This document shows, in pieces, positions 30,847 to 38,135 of a stretch of DNA of 39,604 bases. The position numbers were made by a program, and so were the translations under genes. Source of the DNA: JAVBLQ01 sp031553435 (GTDB lineage: Bacteria; Bacteroidota; Bacteroidia; Bacteroidales; Azobacteroidaceae). Location of the stretch: contig JAVBLQ010000014.1 of assembly GCA_031553435.1 (NCBI GenBank), positions 1 to 39,604 on the forward strand, in the 5' to 3' direction. The notes under the pieces were generated by a model, which had not been told where the DNA came from, did no database searches, and worked only from the letters and a program-made list of their open reading frames with translations. Position 1 is the stretch's first letter; each line of letters opens with the position of its first letter.

Positions 30847-32061
30847 TTTAGTGTTTTTGAGGATATGGCCCATCCTATCTTTTTTCGTTTTCATATAAAA
30901 TTCATTATATGGATTGGGCTTTACTTCGATCGGTACATTTTCAACAACTTCGAGTCCATAAGCTTCTATACCGATACGCTTGATGGGATTATTGGTCATT
31001 AATCTCATTTTCTGGATACCGATGGATCTCAGAATCTGGGCTCCAACACCATAATCTCTTTCGTCGGCATTGTGGCCTAAGTGTAAATTAGCATCAACAG
31101 TATCATAACCGTTTTCCTGTAATTTGTATGCTTTGATCTTGTCCATTAAACCGATCCCACGACCTTCCTGATTGAGATAAACAATCGCACCTTTCCCTTC
31201 TTTTTCTATCATTTCCATGGCCTTATGTAGTTGTTCGCCACATTCGCATCTCATGGATCCGAAAATATCTCCGGTAGCACAGGAAGAGTGAACTCTCACT
31301 AAAATGGGTTCATCTTTTTCCCATGTTCCCTTGATCAAAGCAATATGTTCCAGTCTATTTGATTTTTGGAGGAAAGGGATTAAATGGAAATTCCCGTAAT
31401 GAGTAGGCATATTTACCTCTTCTCCTTTTTCTATCAAAGATTCTTGTTCCAAACGATAACGAATCAGGTCGGCAACCGAAATGATTTTCAAGTCGAATTT
31501 TTTAGCAACTTCGATCAGTTCAGGCAAACGCGCCATTGAACCATCCGGATTTTTAATTTCAACCAATACACCACCTGGGTAAAGTCCGGCCAAAACTGCT
31601 AAATCTATTGCCGCTTCGGTATGTCCGGCTCTCACAAGCACTCCGCGTTTTCTGGCTTTCAGGGGAGAAATGTGTCCCGGTCTTCCCAGATCTTCCGGTT
31701 GCGTTGAAAGATCAGTCAAAGCCTTGATTGTTTTTGCCCGGTCGGAAGCAGATATGCCGGTGGTACATCCGTTGGTTAGCAAATCAACCGTAACCGTGAA
31801 TGGTGTTGCATGAATCGAAGTGTTGTTGCCGACCATCATCGGCAAATCGAGTTCTTCACAACGTTCTTCGGTCAGAGGCACACAAATCAGTCCTCTTCCG
31901 TATGTTTCCATGAAGTTGATTTTCTCGGGAGTGATCAACTCGGCGGCTGTAATAAAATCTCCTTCATTTTCACGGTCTTCGTTATCAACAACTATGATCA
32001 GGTTTCCTTTCCTGATTTCTTCAATTGCTTCTTCTATTGTGTTTAGTTTGATATCTTTCAT
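30844..32061 (-). CDS. ribBA: RibBA: 3,4-dihydroxy-2-butanone-4-phosphate synthase / GTP cyclohydrolase II
   Basis: This bifunctional enzyme begins both branches of riboflavin synthesis. The N-terminal RibB domain (about 1-200) has NLIIVVDNEDRENEGDF, PFTVTVD and VLVRAGHTEAAIDLA. The C-terminal RibA domain has the zinc-binding cysteines in RVHSSCATGDIFGSMRCECG and the GTP-binding YLNQEGRGIGL. ATG 32061 (MKDIKLNTIEEAIEEI) is chosen; the frame is open eight codons further, into a repeat arm. The expected length of about 404 residues and both active sites look intact. Confidence 0.96.
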   Translation of the reverse strand: MKDIKLNTIEEAIEEIRKGNLIIVVDNEDRENEGDFITAAELITPEKINFMETYGRGLICVPLTEERCEELDLPMMVGNNTSIHATPFTVTVDLLTNGCTTGISASDRAKTIKALTDLSTQPEDLGRPGHISPLKARKRGVLVRAGHTEAAIDLAVLAGLYPGGVLVEIKNPDGSMARLPELIEVAKKFDLKIISVADLIRYRLEQESLIEKGEEVNMPTHYGNFHLIPFLQKSNRLEHIALIKGTWEKDEPILVRVHSSCATGDIFGSMRCECGEQLHKAMEMIEKEGKGAIVYLNQEGRGIGLMDKIKAYKLQENGYDTVDANLHLGHNADERDYGVGAQILRSIGIQKMRLMTNNPIKRIGIEAYGLEVVENVPIEVKPNPYNEFYMKTKKDRMGHILKNTK

Positions 32062-32076
32062 AAATTTTATTTTTGA

Positions 32077-32144
32077 AGGTGACATAGTGACGAGCTGACG
32101 GGAGCGACTTATAATTTGTCACTCCGTCACTTCATTACCTCACC
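32077..32144. repeat. Octad quasi-palindrome between ribBA and the permease gene, entering its 3' end (locus G)
   Basis: The left arm has AGGTGACA, TAGTGACG, AGCTGACG, GGAGCGAC (32077-32108). The right arm has TTGTCACT, CCGTCACT, TCATTACC, TCACC (32116-32144). The last 18 bases of the right arm encode the C-terminus (GEVMK) and stop codon of the permease, so the repeat overlaps coding sequence. Confidence 0.75.
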
Positions 32145-34058
32145 ACCATTATCTATTATTTTTCCTAATTCTATTTTTAATTCCTCATTAACTGTCTTGA
32201 TTATAACAAGATCTTCCAATGTTTGTTTTCTCTTGAATAATCCTATAAAATAAATAACCAATCCGATGGGAAAAAGGATTGAAGTCAGCATATTCAGGTA
32301 TTTATTATTTAAAATTTTCAGATTTGTAATAATCAGAATGGGGTATTTTACTAATTCTCCAATGATTATATGTTTATCTGAATTACGAAGTTCTTCGACC
32401 AAGCCTTCCAAATGAACAGATATGTTTTTCAATTCCGTTTGATTAAAATCTCTTTTCCAGAATGAGATATAATTAGGTTTCTTTTTATTTCTCCGTAAAT
32501 AATTTTCGCATAGATCATTAAGTTCTGAAAGTGATTGTAAACAACACGGATAATGAGGATATTCCATAATTACCTCTTTAACAGAATAATTCCTTATATC
32601 TCTTTTCCCGATGAACCGGTTAAAGAAATTCACATAGGCATCCGGATTAAAGATGGCAGAATCATTGACTGCTTTATAAGTCAGGAAAACACCCAAAGGA
32701 AATAAAACGGCCGAACTGAGCCACATGCCTTGCCAGACAGTCCAAATGCCCTGTCGCGCCATTTTAACTCCGAAAGTATCTATAATGTAATAAAAAATAA
32801 ACAGAAAAACCGAGATAACAACCGGCATTCCCAATCCTCCCTTCCTGATAATTGCACCCAAAGGCGCCCCGATAAACAAGAATACCAAACAGGCAAAAGA
32901 AAGAGTGAATTTTCGGTGTAACTCCATCTGATGCTGACGAATAGTAATGATTTGATCGTTTTGAGAGGCTGATTTAAAAATATAATCAGACGAAATCGAT
33001 TCCATCCGGCTTTTTGCATGAGATAAAACGGATGATTTTATCTGTAAATTTAATCCGTCGAAATATGAATCGAAATTATCTATTTCTTTGTACGCATTTT
33101 TTTGCGGTTGCCCGTCAAGTACAATGATATCCCTCGATGGATTTCTCAATGATTGCATGTAATTGTATTGCTGTAAATTTCTGGCATACATAACATCCAT
33201 GCTATCAATAATTAATTTTACGGAATCTATATAGTTTTTAAGTTCTGCCTGATTCTTTCCAATATATTTTCCTTGCATGATAGATTCATCCATCATATTA
33301 AAATTGGCATCAAAAGGAATAAAAACTTTCTTCGATTTAAACATTTCCCTGCGATACGGAACACTTTTTTTCCTCTGAAAATTTTGTTGTGAACGTAAGT
33401 TTTCAAAAGATTCCCCATTGTATAAATCAAGTATGAGATATGTTTTATCTACTGACATTTTCAATTTTCCGGTATCGGCAATTGTAACCGTAGCGCTTTC
33501 AAAACCTTTGGAATAGTCGTAAATCATCATATCGTACATTACCCCTGTATCTTTGTCTTTGGACTTGACATAGACGTTGTATCCCGGTATTTCTTTATAA
33601 AATGTACCTTCAGGAATATCCAGTTCAGGAGATTTTTGTTTAATCGAATTCAACAAAGTAAAGAATTTCACCTGGGCGACAGGTAAAACATTATTTTGAA
33701 AAAAATAGGCTCCGATAGCAACCAAGCCGATTGTAACAATAACCGGCCTCATTATTTTCAACAAGGAAATTCCTGCTGATTTGATGGCCAGCAATTCAAG
33801 ACTTTCTCCCAGATTACCAAATGACATTAATGAAGCCAGAAGTATAGAGAGGGGCAATGCCATCGGCACCAGAGAGACTCCGGCATAAAAAAACATTTCC
33901 CCCAACACGGAAAGTCCCAGTCCCTTTCCAACCATATCATCGATATATTTCCAAAGAAATTGCATCAGGATAACAAACAGGCAGATGCCGAATGTCATCA
34001 GGAATAGAGGTAGAAATGTCTGAACAATAAATAAATACAGCCTTTTGATCCGAAACAT
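32127..34058 (-). CDS. LptF/LptG-family (YjgP/YjgQ) permease
   Basis: This inner-membrane permease of the lipopolysaccharide export complex would work with LptB2 ATPase to extract LPS toward LptC. N-terminal membrane segments lie at about 10-35, 50-75 and 100-120 (FLPLFLMTFGICLFVILMQFLW, LVPMALPLSILLASLM). A long periplasmic beta-jellyroll region follows (about 125-370), then C-terminal membrane segments (about 385-460). Residues about 465-643 form an extra cytoplasmic tail with one more hydrophobic hairpin (MLTSILFPIGLVIYFIGLF). At 643 residues it is much longer than E. coli LptF/G (about 360). The start at 34058 follows a TATCTTTG -7 box by about 27 nt. Confidence 0.9.
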   Translation of the reverse strand: MFRIKRLYLFIVQTFLPLFLMTFGICLFVILMQFLWKYIDDMVGKGLGLSVLGEMFFYAGVSLVPMALPLSILLASLMSFGNLGESLELLAIKSAGISLLKIMRPVIVTIGLVAIGAYFFQNNVLPVAQVKFFTLLNSIKQKSPELDIPEGTFYKEIPGYNVYVKSKDKDTGVMYDMMIYDYSKGFESATVTIADTGKLKMSVDKTYLILDLYNGESFENLRSQQNFQRKKSVPYRREMFKSKKVFIPFDANFNMMDESIMQGKYIGKNQAELKNYIDSVKLIIDSMDVMYARNLQQYNYMQSLRNPSRDIIVLDGQPQKNAYKEIDNFDSYFDGLNLQIKSSVLSHAKSRMESISSDYIFKSASQNDQIITIRQHQMELHRKFTLSFACLVFLFIGAPLGAIIRKGGLGMPVVISVFLFIFYYIIDTFGVKMARQGIWTVWQGMWLSSAVLFPLGVFLTYKAVNDSAIFNPDAYVNFFNRFIGKRDIRNYSVKEVIMEYPHYPCCLQSLSELNDLCENYLRRNKKKPNYISFWKRDFNQTELKNISVHLEGLVEELRNSDKHIIIGELVKYPILIITNLKILNNKYLNMLTSILFPIGLVIYFIGLFKRKQTLEDLVIIKTVNEELKIELGKIIDNGGEVMK

Positions 34059-34084
34059 ATATGTCTTGTTCGAAAATTAGCTGA

Positions 34085-34092
34085 CAAAGATA
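34085..34092 (-). promoter_or_regulatory. -7 box of the LptF/G permease gene
   Basis: Read on the minus strand this is TATCTTTG, a full match to TAnnTTTG, placed for a start about 20 nt before the ATG. Confidence 0.5.
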
Positions 34093-34101
34093 ACGCTTTT
34101 T

Positions 34102-34129
34102 AGTGAAGAGTTAAGAGTGAAGAACTAAG
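34102..34129 (+). repeat. Tandem heptads upstream of the permease gene (locus I)
   Basis: AGTGAAG, AGTTAAG, AGTGAAG and AACTAAG are consecutive. Three further same-strand units (GAACTAA, AAGTGAA, AACTAAA; 34164-34184) and an inverted AACTTTTCACTTTC (34207-34220) follow. The inverted part reaches the stop codon of the SRPBCC gene. A diverged copy of the dispersed 33-bp motif (minus strand, 34125-34157) lies between them. Confidence 0.6.
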
Positions 34130-34218
34130 AAACAATCTAAATTTTTCAAAATGAAAATTATCTGAACTAAAAGTGAAAACTAAAAAAAGGCTTACGCATA
34201 ACAATAAACTTTTCACTT

Positions 34219-34602
34219 TCAGATTCCCAATGTTCGTTTAAGTGTTTTAATTTGGGAATCCCAAAGGCTGATTGCGTTGTTTTTCTCGTCGGGTTCAGCA
34301 AAATCTGTTATTATCAGGGCTATACCTCCGGTTAACTCTTCCTGTTTGATTTGAAATTCAAAATAAATGTTCTCGTCATCTTCATCTATCCACTTGAATT
34401 TTATATGTGAATAAAGAGATATATTCAGCTGCTCTGCTTTTTGAGAATGTTTATTCCATGTGAAAATAAAAATATTTCCATCAATTGAAACATCATCGGC
34501 AAACCATTCGGCCAATCCGGTTGGCGTTGTAAGATAATTCCAGAGGCTATTTTTGGAAACCTTATCAAATACATATTCAATGTGAATTTTTTCTTTTTCC
34601 AT
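34219..34602 (-). CDS. SRPBCC/AHSA1-like (START-domain) small protein
   Basis: This 127-residue protein starts at ATG 34602 (MEKEKIHIEYVFDKVS); TTG 34605 is one codon upstream. The pattern EYVFDKVSKNSLWNYLTTPTGLAEWFADDVSIDGNIFIFTW is typical of the activator-of-Hsp90-homologue-1 C-terminal (AHSA1) branch of the START-like fold, a hydrophobic-pocket domain. Bacteroidales carry a conserved single-domain member of this length. The ligand or partner is unknown. It is transcribed divergently from the tRNA gene; candidate -7 boxes TATCTTGTG-like (about 34633-34641) and TAGATTTG (34662-34669) lie upstream. Confidence 0.8.
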   Translation of the reverse strand: MEKEKIHIEYVFDKVSKNSLWNYLTTPTGLAEWFADDVSIDGNIFIFTWNKHSQKAEQLNISLYSHIKFKWIDEDDENIYFEFQIKQEELTGGIALIITDFAEPDEKNNAISLWDSQIKTLKRTLGI

Positions 34603-34685
34603 CAATAATATTCAGATTATAAAAAAGATTTGCACAAGATACAACTATTTAAGATAAAAAACAAATCTAAAAAATCTTTTTTAAA

Positions 34686-34717
34686 TTTGGAATCTTACAA
34701 ATAATATCTTACTTTTG
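34686..34717 (+). promoter_or_regulatory. Promoter of tRNA-Met
   Basis: TTTG (34686-34689), a 20-base spacer and TACTTTTG (34710-34717) form a textbook Bacteroidetes promoter. The predicted start is only a few bases before the tRNA 5' end. Confidence 0.75.
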
Positions 34718-34729
34718 CAGCACTTTTAC

Positions 34730-34803
34730 GGCGAGATAGCTCAGATGGTTAGAGCGCATGATTCATAATCATGAGGTCGCGAGTTCAATTCTCGCTCTCG
34801 CTA
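34730..34803 (+). tRNA. tRNA-Met (CAT anticodon), elongator type
   Basis: The cloverleaf is complete in 74 nt. The acceptor is GGCGAGA/TCTCGCT with a G1:U72 wobble. The D stem is GCTC/GAGC. The anticodon stem is CATGA/TCATG with loop TTCATAA (anticodon 34764-34766). The T stem is GCGAG/CTCGC with loop TTCAATT, and the discriminator is A. The initiator hallmarks (unpaired first pair, three G:C pairs next to the loop) are absent. A CAT anticodon could also be the lysidine-modified tRNA-Ile2, but elongator Met is favoured. CCA is not encoded. Confidence 0.93.
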
Positions 34804-34814
34804 CGGTGGAAATC

Positions 34815-34847
34815 AGAGGTTTACAAGAAATTGTAAGCCTCTTTTTT
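34815..34847 (+). terminator. Rho-independent terminator after tRNA-Met
   Basis: The stem AGAGGTTTACAA / TTGTAAGCCTCT (12 bp, one G:U) has a GAAA tetraloop and is followed by TTTTT. It is a canonical terminator for the tRNA transcript. Confidence 0.93.
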
Positions 34848-34932
34848 AAAAATTGAAAGTGGAAAAAGGAAAATGATATGAAAAATTTATATCTTTAGCT
34901 CCTAATTTGCCATTAAACAGCTAAGTTTACCT

Positions 34933-36024
34933 ATGGGTAACTTTAACGACCCTTATATCATTATCTCTTTGCTTTCCTCAGTCGCTATTTTTGCAATGGC
35001 ATTGGGTTTGATGGCATTCACTAAACCTCGTGATTCCAGGTTAAGAAATTATTACTTTTCCCGTTTGTTGCTTGCATTTGCCTATGTGATACTTGCTGCT
35101 GTAGGAATCTGGGAAATTATTGATAATTCGGCAAATAAAGACAGTTCCGTATTACTTGCATTTACCTTGATAGCTGCTTCATTCCAGGCATTCTTTTTTA
35201 CTTTTTCACTGATAACATTGATCAATATTCATTACCTGACAAGTCGTAGATTTATATATAACCTATCGTCAATACTTCTGGGCTCTGTTTTACTGTTGTT
35301 GTCTTTGTTTGTCAATGCATGCTATAAGTATTTTTTCATCATGTTTTATGTTCTCCTGTGTTTTTATTGCGGACAATTGGTATATTATGTTATTCTTTTC
35401 AACCGGGAATATAATCAATGTGTAAAACAGTTGGACAATTTCTTTTCAGAAGATGAACAAAAACGCTTAAGCTGGATAAAAACGGCCTTTTATATGGCTT
35501 TCAGCATCGGGGTCATAGCAATCATATCTCTTTTTGTTCCTATCTGGATTTATTTCATTTTCTCAACATTATATACAGTGTTTTATATCTACTATGCAAT
35601 GAAATATATTAATTACATTAATATTTTCCATTATATATCTCCTGTGTTTGAACCTTCCAATAAAGAAAACCACAACGCTAATAACAACAAAAGTCTCGAC
35701 ATTCTTATTATATCGTGGGTTGAGCATAAGGGATTTACTACTCCCGGAATTACGCTCGATAATCTTGCCATTGAGTTTATGACCAACCGTACTTACCTTT
35801 CTTCTTATATTAATCAGAATATGAATAAGAATTTTAAGACCTGGATCGGAGAACTTCGCATTGAGGAAGCTAAAAACCTTATCCTTGCTCATCCGGAGAT
35901 AACCATCGCCGAAATTGGCGAAAGAGTAGGATTTTCTGAAAGAGTCAGTTTTTATCGTCAATTTGTAAAGGTTACAGGAAAGACTCCACAAAAATTTCGC
36001 ATGAATAAGACTAACCTGAATTAA
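34933..36024 (+). CDS. Membrane-anchored AraC-family transcriptional regulator
   Basis: The N-terminal ~230 residues contain about seven hydrophobic helices (roughly 7-29, 42-62, 74-98, 107-127, 133-154, 186-206, 208-226). The C-terminal ~100 residues (about 262-363) are an AraC/XylS DNA-binding domain with two helix-turn-helices: ITLDNLAIEFMTNRTYLSSYINQNMNKNF and ITIAEIGERVGFSERVSFYRQFVKVTGKTPQKFR. It would sense a membrane or envelope signal and act on nearby DNA. Its gene is 198 bp upstream of the PLC-like gene in the same orientation, and the gap has a strong palindrome (36048-36082), so the PLC gene and its neighbour are its likely targets. Confidence 0.9.
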   Translation: MGNFNDPYIIISLLSSVAIFAMALGLMAFTKPRDSRLRNYYFSRLLLAFAYVILAAVGIWEIIDNSANKDSSVLLAFTLIAASFQAFFFTFSLITLINIHYLTSRRFIYNLSSILLGSVLLLLSLFVNACYKYFFIMFYVLLCFYCGQLVYYVILFNREYNQCVKQLDNFFSEDEQKRLSWIKTAFYMAFSIGVIAIISLFVPIWIYFIFSTLYTVFYIYYAMKYINYINIFHYISPVFEPSNKENHNANNNKSLDILIISWVEHKGFTTPGITLDNLAIEFMTNRTYLSSYINQNMNKNFKTWIGELRIEEAKNLILAHPEITIAEIGERVGFSERVSFYRQFVKVTGKTPQKFRMNKTNLN

Positions 36025-36047
36025 AAATCACACTTTCCTTACTTATA

Positions 36048-36082
36048 TTACAAAACGTAAATGAAATTTGTACGTTTTGTAA
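36048..36082. promoter_or_regulatory. 12-bp-arm palindrome upstream of the PLC-like gene, candidate operator
   Basis: TTACAAAACGTA (36048-36059) and TACGTTTTGTAA (36071-36082) are exact reverse complements around an 11-nt spacer. No T run follows. It lies about 25 bp upstream of a TATTTTTG -7 box (36106-36113). It may bind the adjacent AraC-type regulator, or it may be a weak hairpin after the regulator gene. Confidence 0.55.
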
Positions 36083-36105
36083 CCCCATAATGCACAATCA
36101 ACTGA

Positions 36106-36113
36106 TATTTTTG
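36106..36113 (+). promoter_or_regulatory. -7 box of the PLC-like gene
   Basis: TATTTTTG matches TAnnTTTG. A TTTG at 36076-36079 within the palindrome is 26 bases away, which is longer than usual, so activator dependence is plausible. The leader would be about 100 nt. Confidence 0.4.
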
Positions 36114-36222
36114 TAGGTGTAATGCCCATAATCTCGTACCTGTTCATTCTTAAATCCGGAGCTTTTTTGCATGTGAAAACCAACAAATAACCTTTATGTA
36201 TTAACTATTAAAATCTAAAAAA

Positions 36223-37539
36223 ATGAAAACATCAGAGAACTTTCCGTATTTTGATCAAGCCTGTAATTGGATGAGAGATACTTGGGGTATTCTAAAATCA
36301 GAAAAATTGAAAGATATATGTATCCTCGGGTCACATGATGCAGGTATGTATGTGCTGAATGGACATACGATAGGTTCTAATGCAAGTAATACTCTTACAC
36401 AGAGCGTTTCAATCGGAGGACAATTGAATTTGGGATGCCGGTATTTTGACATCCGTCCGGTTATCGGAGATGGCATTTATTGTACAGGACATTATGGATA
36501 TGTAGAGTTTCTGAATGGATATCAGGGTGGAAACGGGCAAAGTATAGATTCCATTATCAATGATATCAATAATTTTACCGCTACACACAACGAACTGATT
36601 ATCCTGAATCTGAGTCATGACCTGAATACGATGAATAGTCATGGGACCGCTGCTTACCGCCGTTTTACAATAGAAGAATGGGATCTTTTATTTAGCAAGT
36701 TATCAACAATCAAATATTTATACAAATCAGACTCAAATAAAGATCTTTCAGATATTGCATCCCATACATTGGAAAGTTTATCAGGAAACAATCCCTGTGT
36801 TATCATTGTAGTAGAAAAAGCAGAGATAATGACCGAATCTTATATCAAAGAAATACGAAACAAAGGATTTTTTCTCAGCGACGGCCTTTTTGACAAATTT
36901 TCCGAGACAAACGATCTTTCGAAAATGATCAAAGATCAGCTTGATAAAATGAGGAAGTATGCTTCTGATAATTACTTTTTACTATCGTGGACACTCACAC
37001 AAAGCGTGTCACAGGCAACCGTAACCACCAACGCGATAAGGGAAATGGCAGACTCGGCCAACGCAAGTTTGAGAGAGAATTTGTTGCATGAAGTAATGAT
37101 TTCAAATAAATATCCCAATATTGTATATGTAGATAATATCATTAACACCAATCCTGTCAATGTTGTTGTCGAATTAAATGAGATGCGCCATAATAATTAC
37201 AAGCCTCAATTAAGGAAAGATGTCGAACTTGTTGTTAGCGAACCTCACCCGCAAGGCGGACAAAAACATCGTTCCAGTGGAAACTTTTCGACAAAAAGAT
37301 TCGGAGGAAATAGTCAGATAATAATCAGAGCCTATTATAATTACGGACAGGCGCAACAGAAAGAAGCTCCTGAAATAATTTTTGACATCAATGAAGATAA
37401 AACCGGCAAAGACGGAGTATTTGCATCCGGTATAAAAAGCGGTCATATTTGCCGGAATACCAGCGACAGAAATCTTTACATCGCCAATCCGAGAAATGCA
37501 TCGGCTAATTTTACGGTGGAGGTTTCATTAGCGATCTAA
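36223..37539 (+). CDS. PI-PLC X-domain-like phosphodiesterase with unknown C-terminal domain
   Basis: Residues about 15-320 match the phosphatidylinositol-specific phospholipase C TIM barrel. The first catalytic histidine is H38 in ILGSHDAGMY, followed by D39. YFDIRPV supplies R78, and GHYGY supplies the second histidine, H90. LIILNLSHD and the later VIIVVEKAE strand complete the fold. These enzymes cleave phosphoinositides or glycosyl-PI without calcium. No signal peptide is evident. Residues about 340-438 form a separate domain (QKHRSSGNF ... DKTGKDGVFAS ... DRNLYIANPRNA) that recurs as a stand-alone protein in the next gene. Substrate and cell location are open; binding by the C-terminal domain is only a guess. 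Confidence 0.85.
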   Translation: MKTSENFPYFDQACNWMRDTWGILKSEKLKDICILGSHDAGMYVLNGHTIGSNASNTLTQSVSIGGQLNLGCRYFDIRPVIGDGIYCTGHYGYVEFLNGYQGGNGQSIDSIINDINNFTATHNELIILNLSHDLNTMNSHGTAAYRRFTIEEWDLLFSKLSTIKYLYKSDSNKDLSDIASHTLESLSGNNPCVIIVVEKAEIMTESYIKEIRNKGFFLSDGLFDKFSETNDLSKMIKDQLDKMRKYASDNYFLLSWTLTQSVSQATVTTNAIREMADSANASLRENLLHEVMISNKYPNIVYVDNIINTNPVNVVVELNEMRHNNYKPQLRKDVELVVSEPHPQGGQKHRSSGNFSTKRFGGNSQIIIRAYYNYGQAQQKEAPEIIFDINEDKTGKDGVFASGIKSGHICRNTSDRNLYIANPRNASANFTVEVSLAI

Positions 37540-37574
37540 AATAATTTTCTTATATATTAAAACATTTAATCATC

Positions 37575-37898
37575 ATGAATGCAAACATAGTAACTATCAC
37601 CAGCCAGGCTCATCCGGCGCCGAGACAAAAACATCGTTCCAGTGAAAATTTCTATCCGCAAAGCTTAGGAAACGGAATAATCGCCATTAAAGCTTATTAC
37701 CAATACGGAACTCAAAAGCAACAGGAAGCGAATGACATCATTTTTGACGTCAACATAGACAAAACAGGAAAGGATGGTGTATTTGCTTCCAACATAAAAA
37801 GCGGTCATGTTTGCCAAAATACAAATGACAGAAATCTTTATATTGCTAATCCGAGAAATGCTATTACCGATTTTACGGTAGAAGTTTCATTAATTTAG
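37575..37898 (+). CDS. Small protein homologous to the C-terminal domain of the upstream PLC-like protein
   Basis: This is a 107-residue protein of unknown function, 35 nt after the PLC gene. Almost its whole length aligns with PLC residues about 340-438. Shared words are QKHRSS, AYY.YG, IIFD.N.DKTGKDGVFAS, IKSGH, DRNLYIANPRNA and FTVEVSL. No signal peptide or membrane segment is seen. The predicted beta-rich character suggests a compact binding domain. The pair most likely arose by tandem duplication of the domain. Possible roles are a decoy or inhibitor of the PLC, a subunit, or an independent binding protein; none can be chosen from sequence. Confidence 0.85.
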   Translation: MNANIVTITSQAHPAPRQKHRSSENFYPQSLGNGIIAIKAYYQYGTQKQQEANDIIFDVNIDKTGKDGVFASNIKSGHVCQNTNDRNLYIANPRNAITDFTVEVSLI

Positions 37899-37928
37899 TA
37901 CTCAACTACTTGCCCGGATCTCTGTCAT

Positions 37929-37980
37929 GCCGCGAGTTCTATGAAAACTCCAATTTATGTGGTTTTTAAGAATTCGCGGC
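37929..37980. terminator. Hairpin after the small protein gene
   Basis: GCCGCGAGTTCT (37929-37940) pairs with AGAATTCGCGGC (37969-37980), 12 bp with one G:U and a 28-nt loop. Inside the loop AAAAC and GTTTT can also pair. There is no U tract after it, so it may be a processing or stability hairpin. The rest of the 37899-38135 gap is AT-rich without a visible gene or clear promoter. Confidence 0.5.
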
Positions 37981-38135
37981 TTAAGAAACAACAGCTAAAG
38001 GTGATTGATTGTAATTATTAGTAATTAATAATTTGCCTATTAACAACAAATTACGTCAAAAACAAATTATAATTTGATTTCTATTACTACTTACATTGAA
38101 ATAGCTTTTTGTCGAACAATACTAATTTATACAAA

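Noticed and set aside
34730..34803. Initiator tRNA-fMet
   Set aside because: The 1:72 pair is G:U rather than mismatched C:A, and the anticodon stem lacks the three G:C pairs of initiators.
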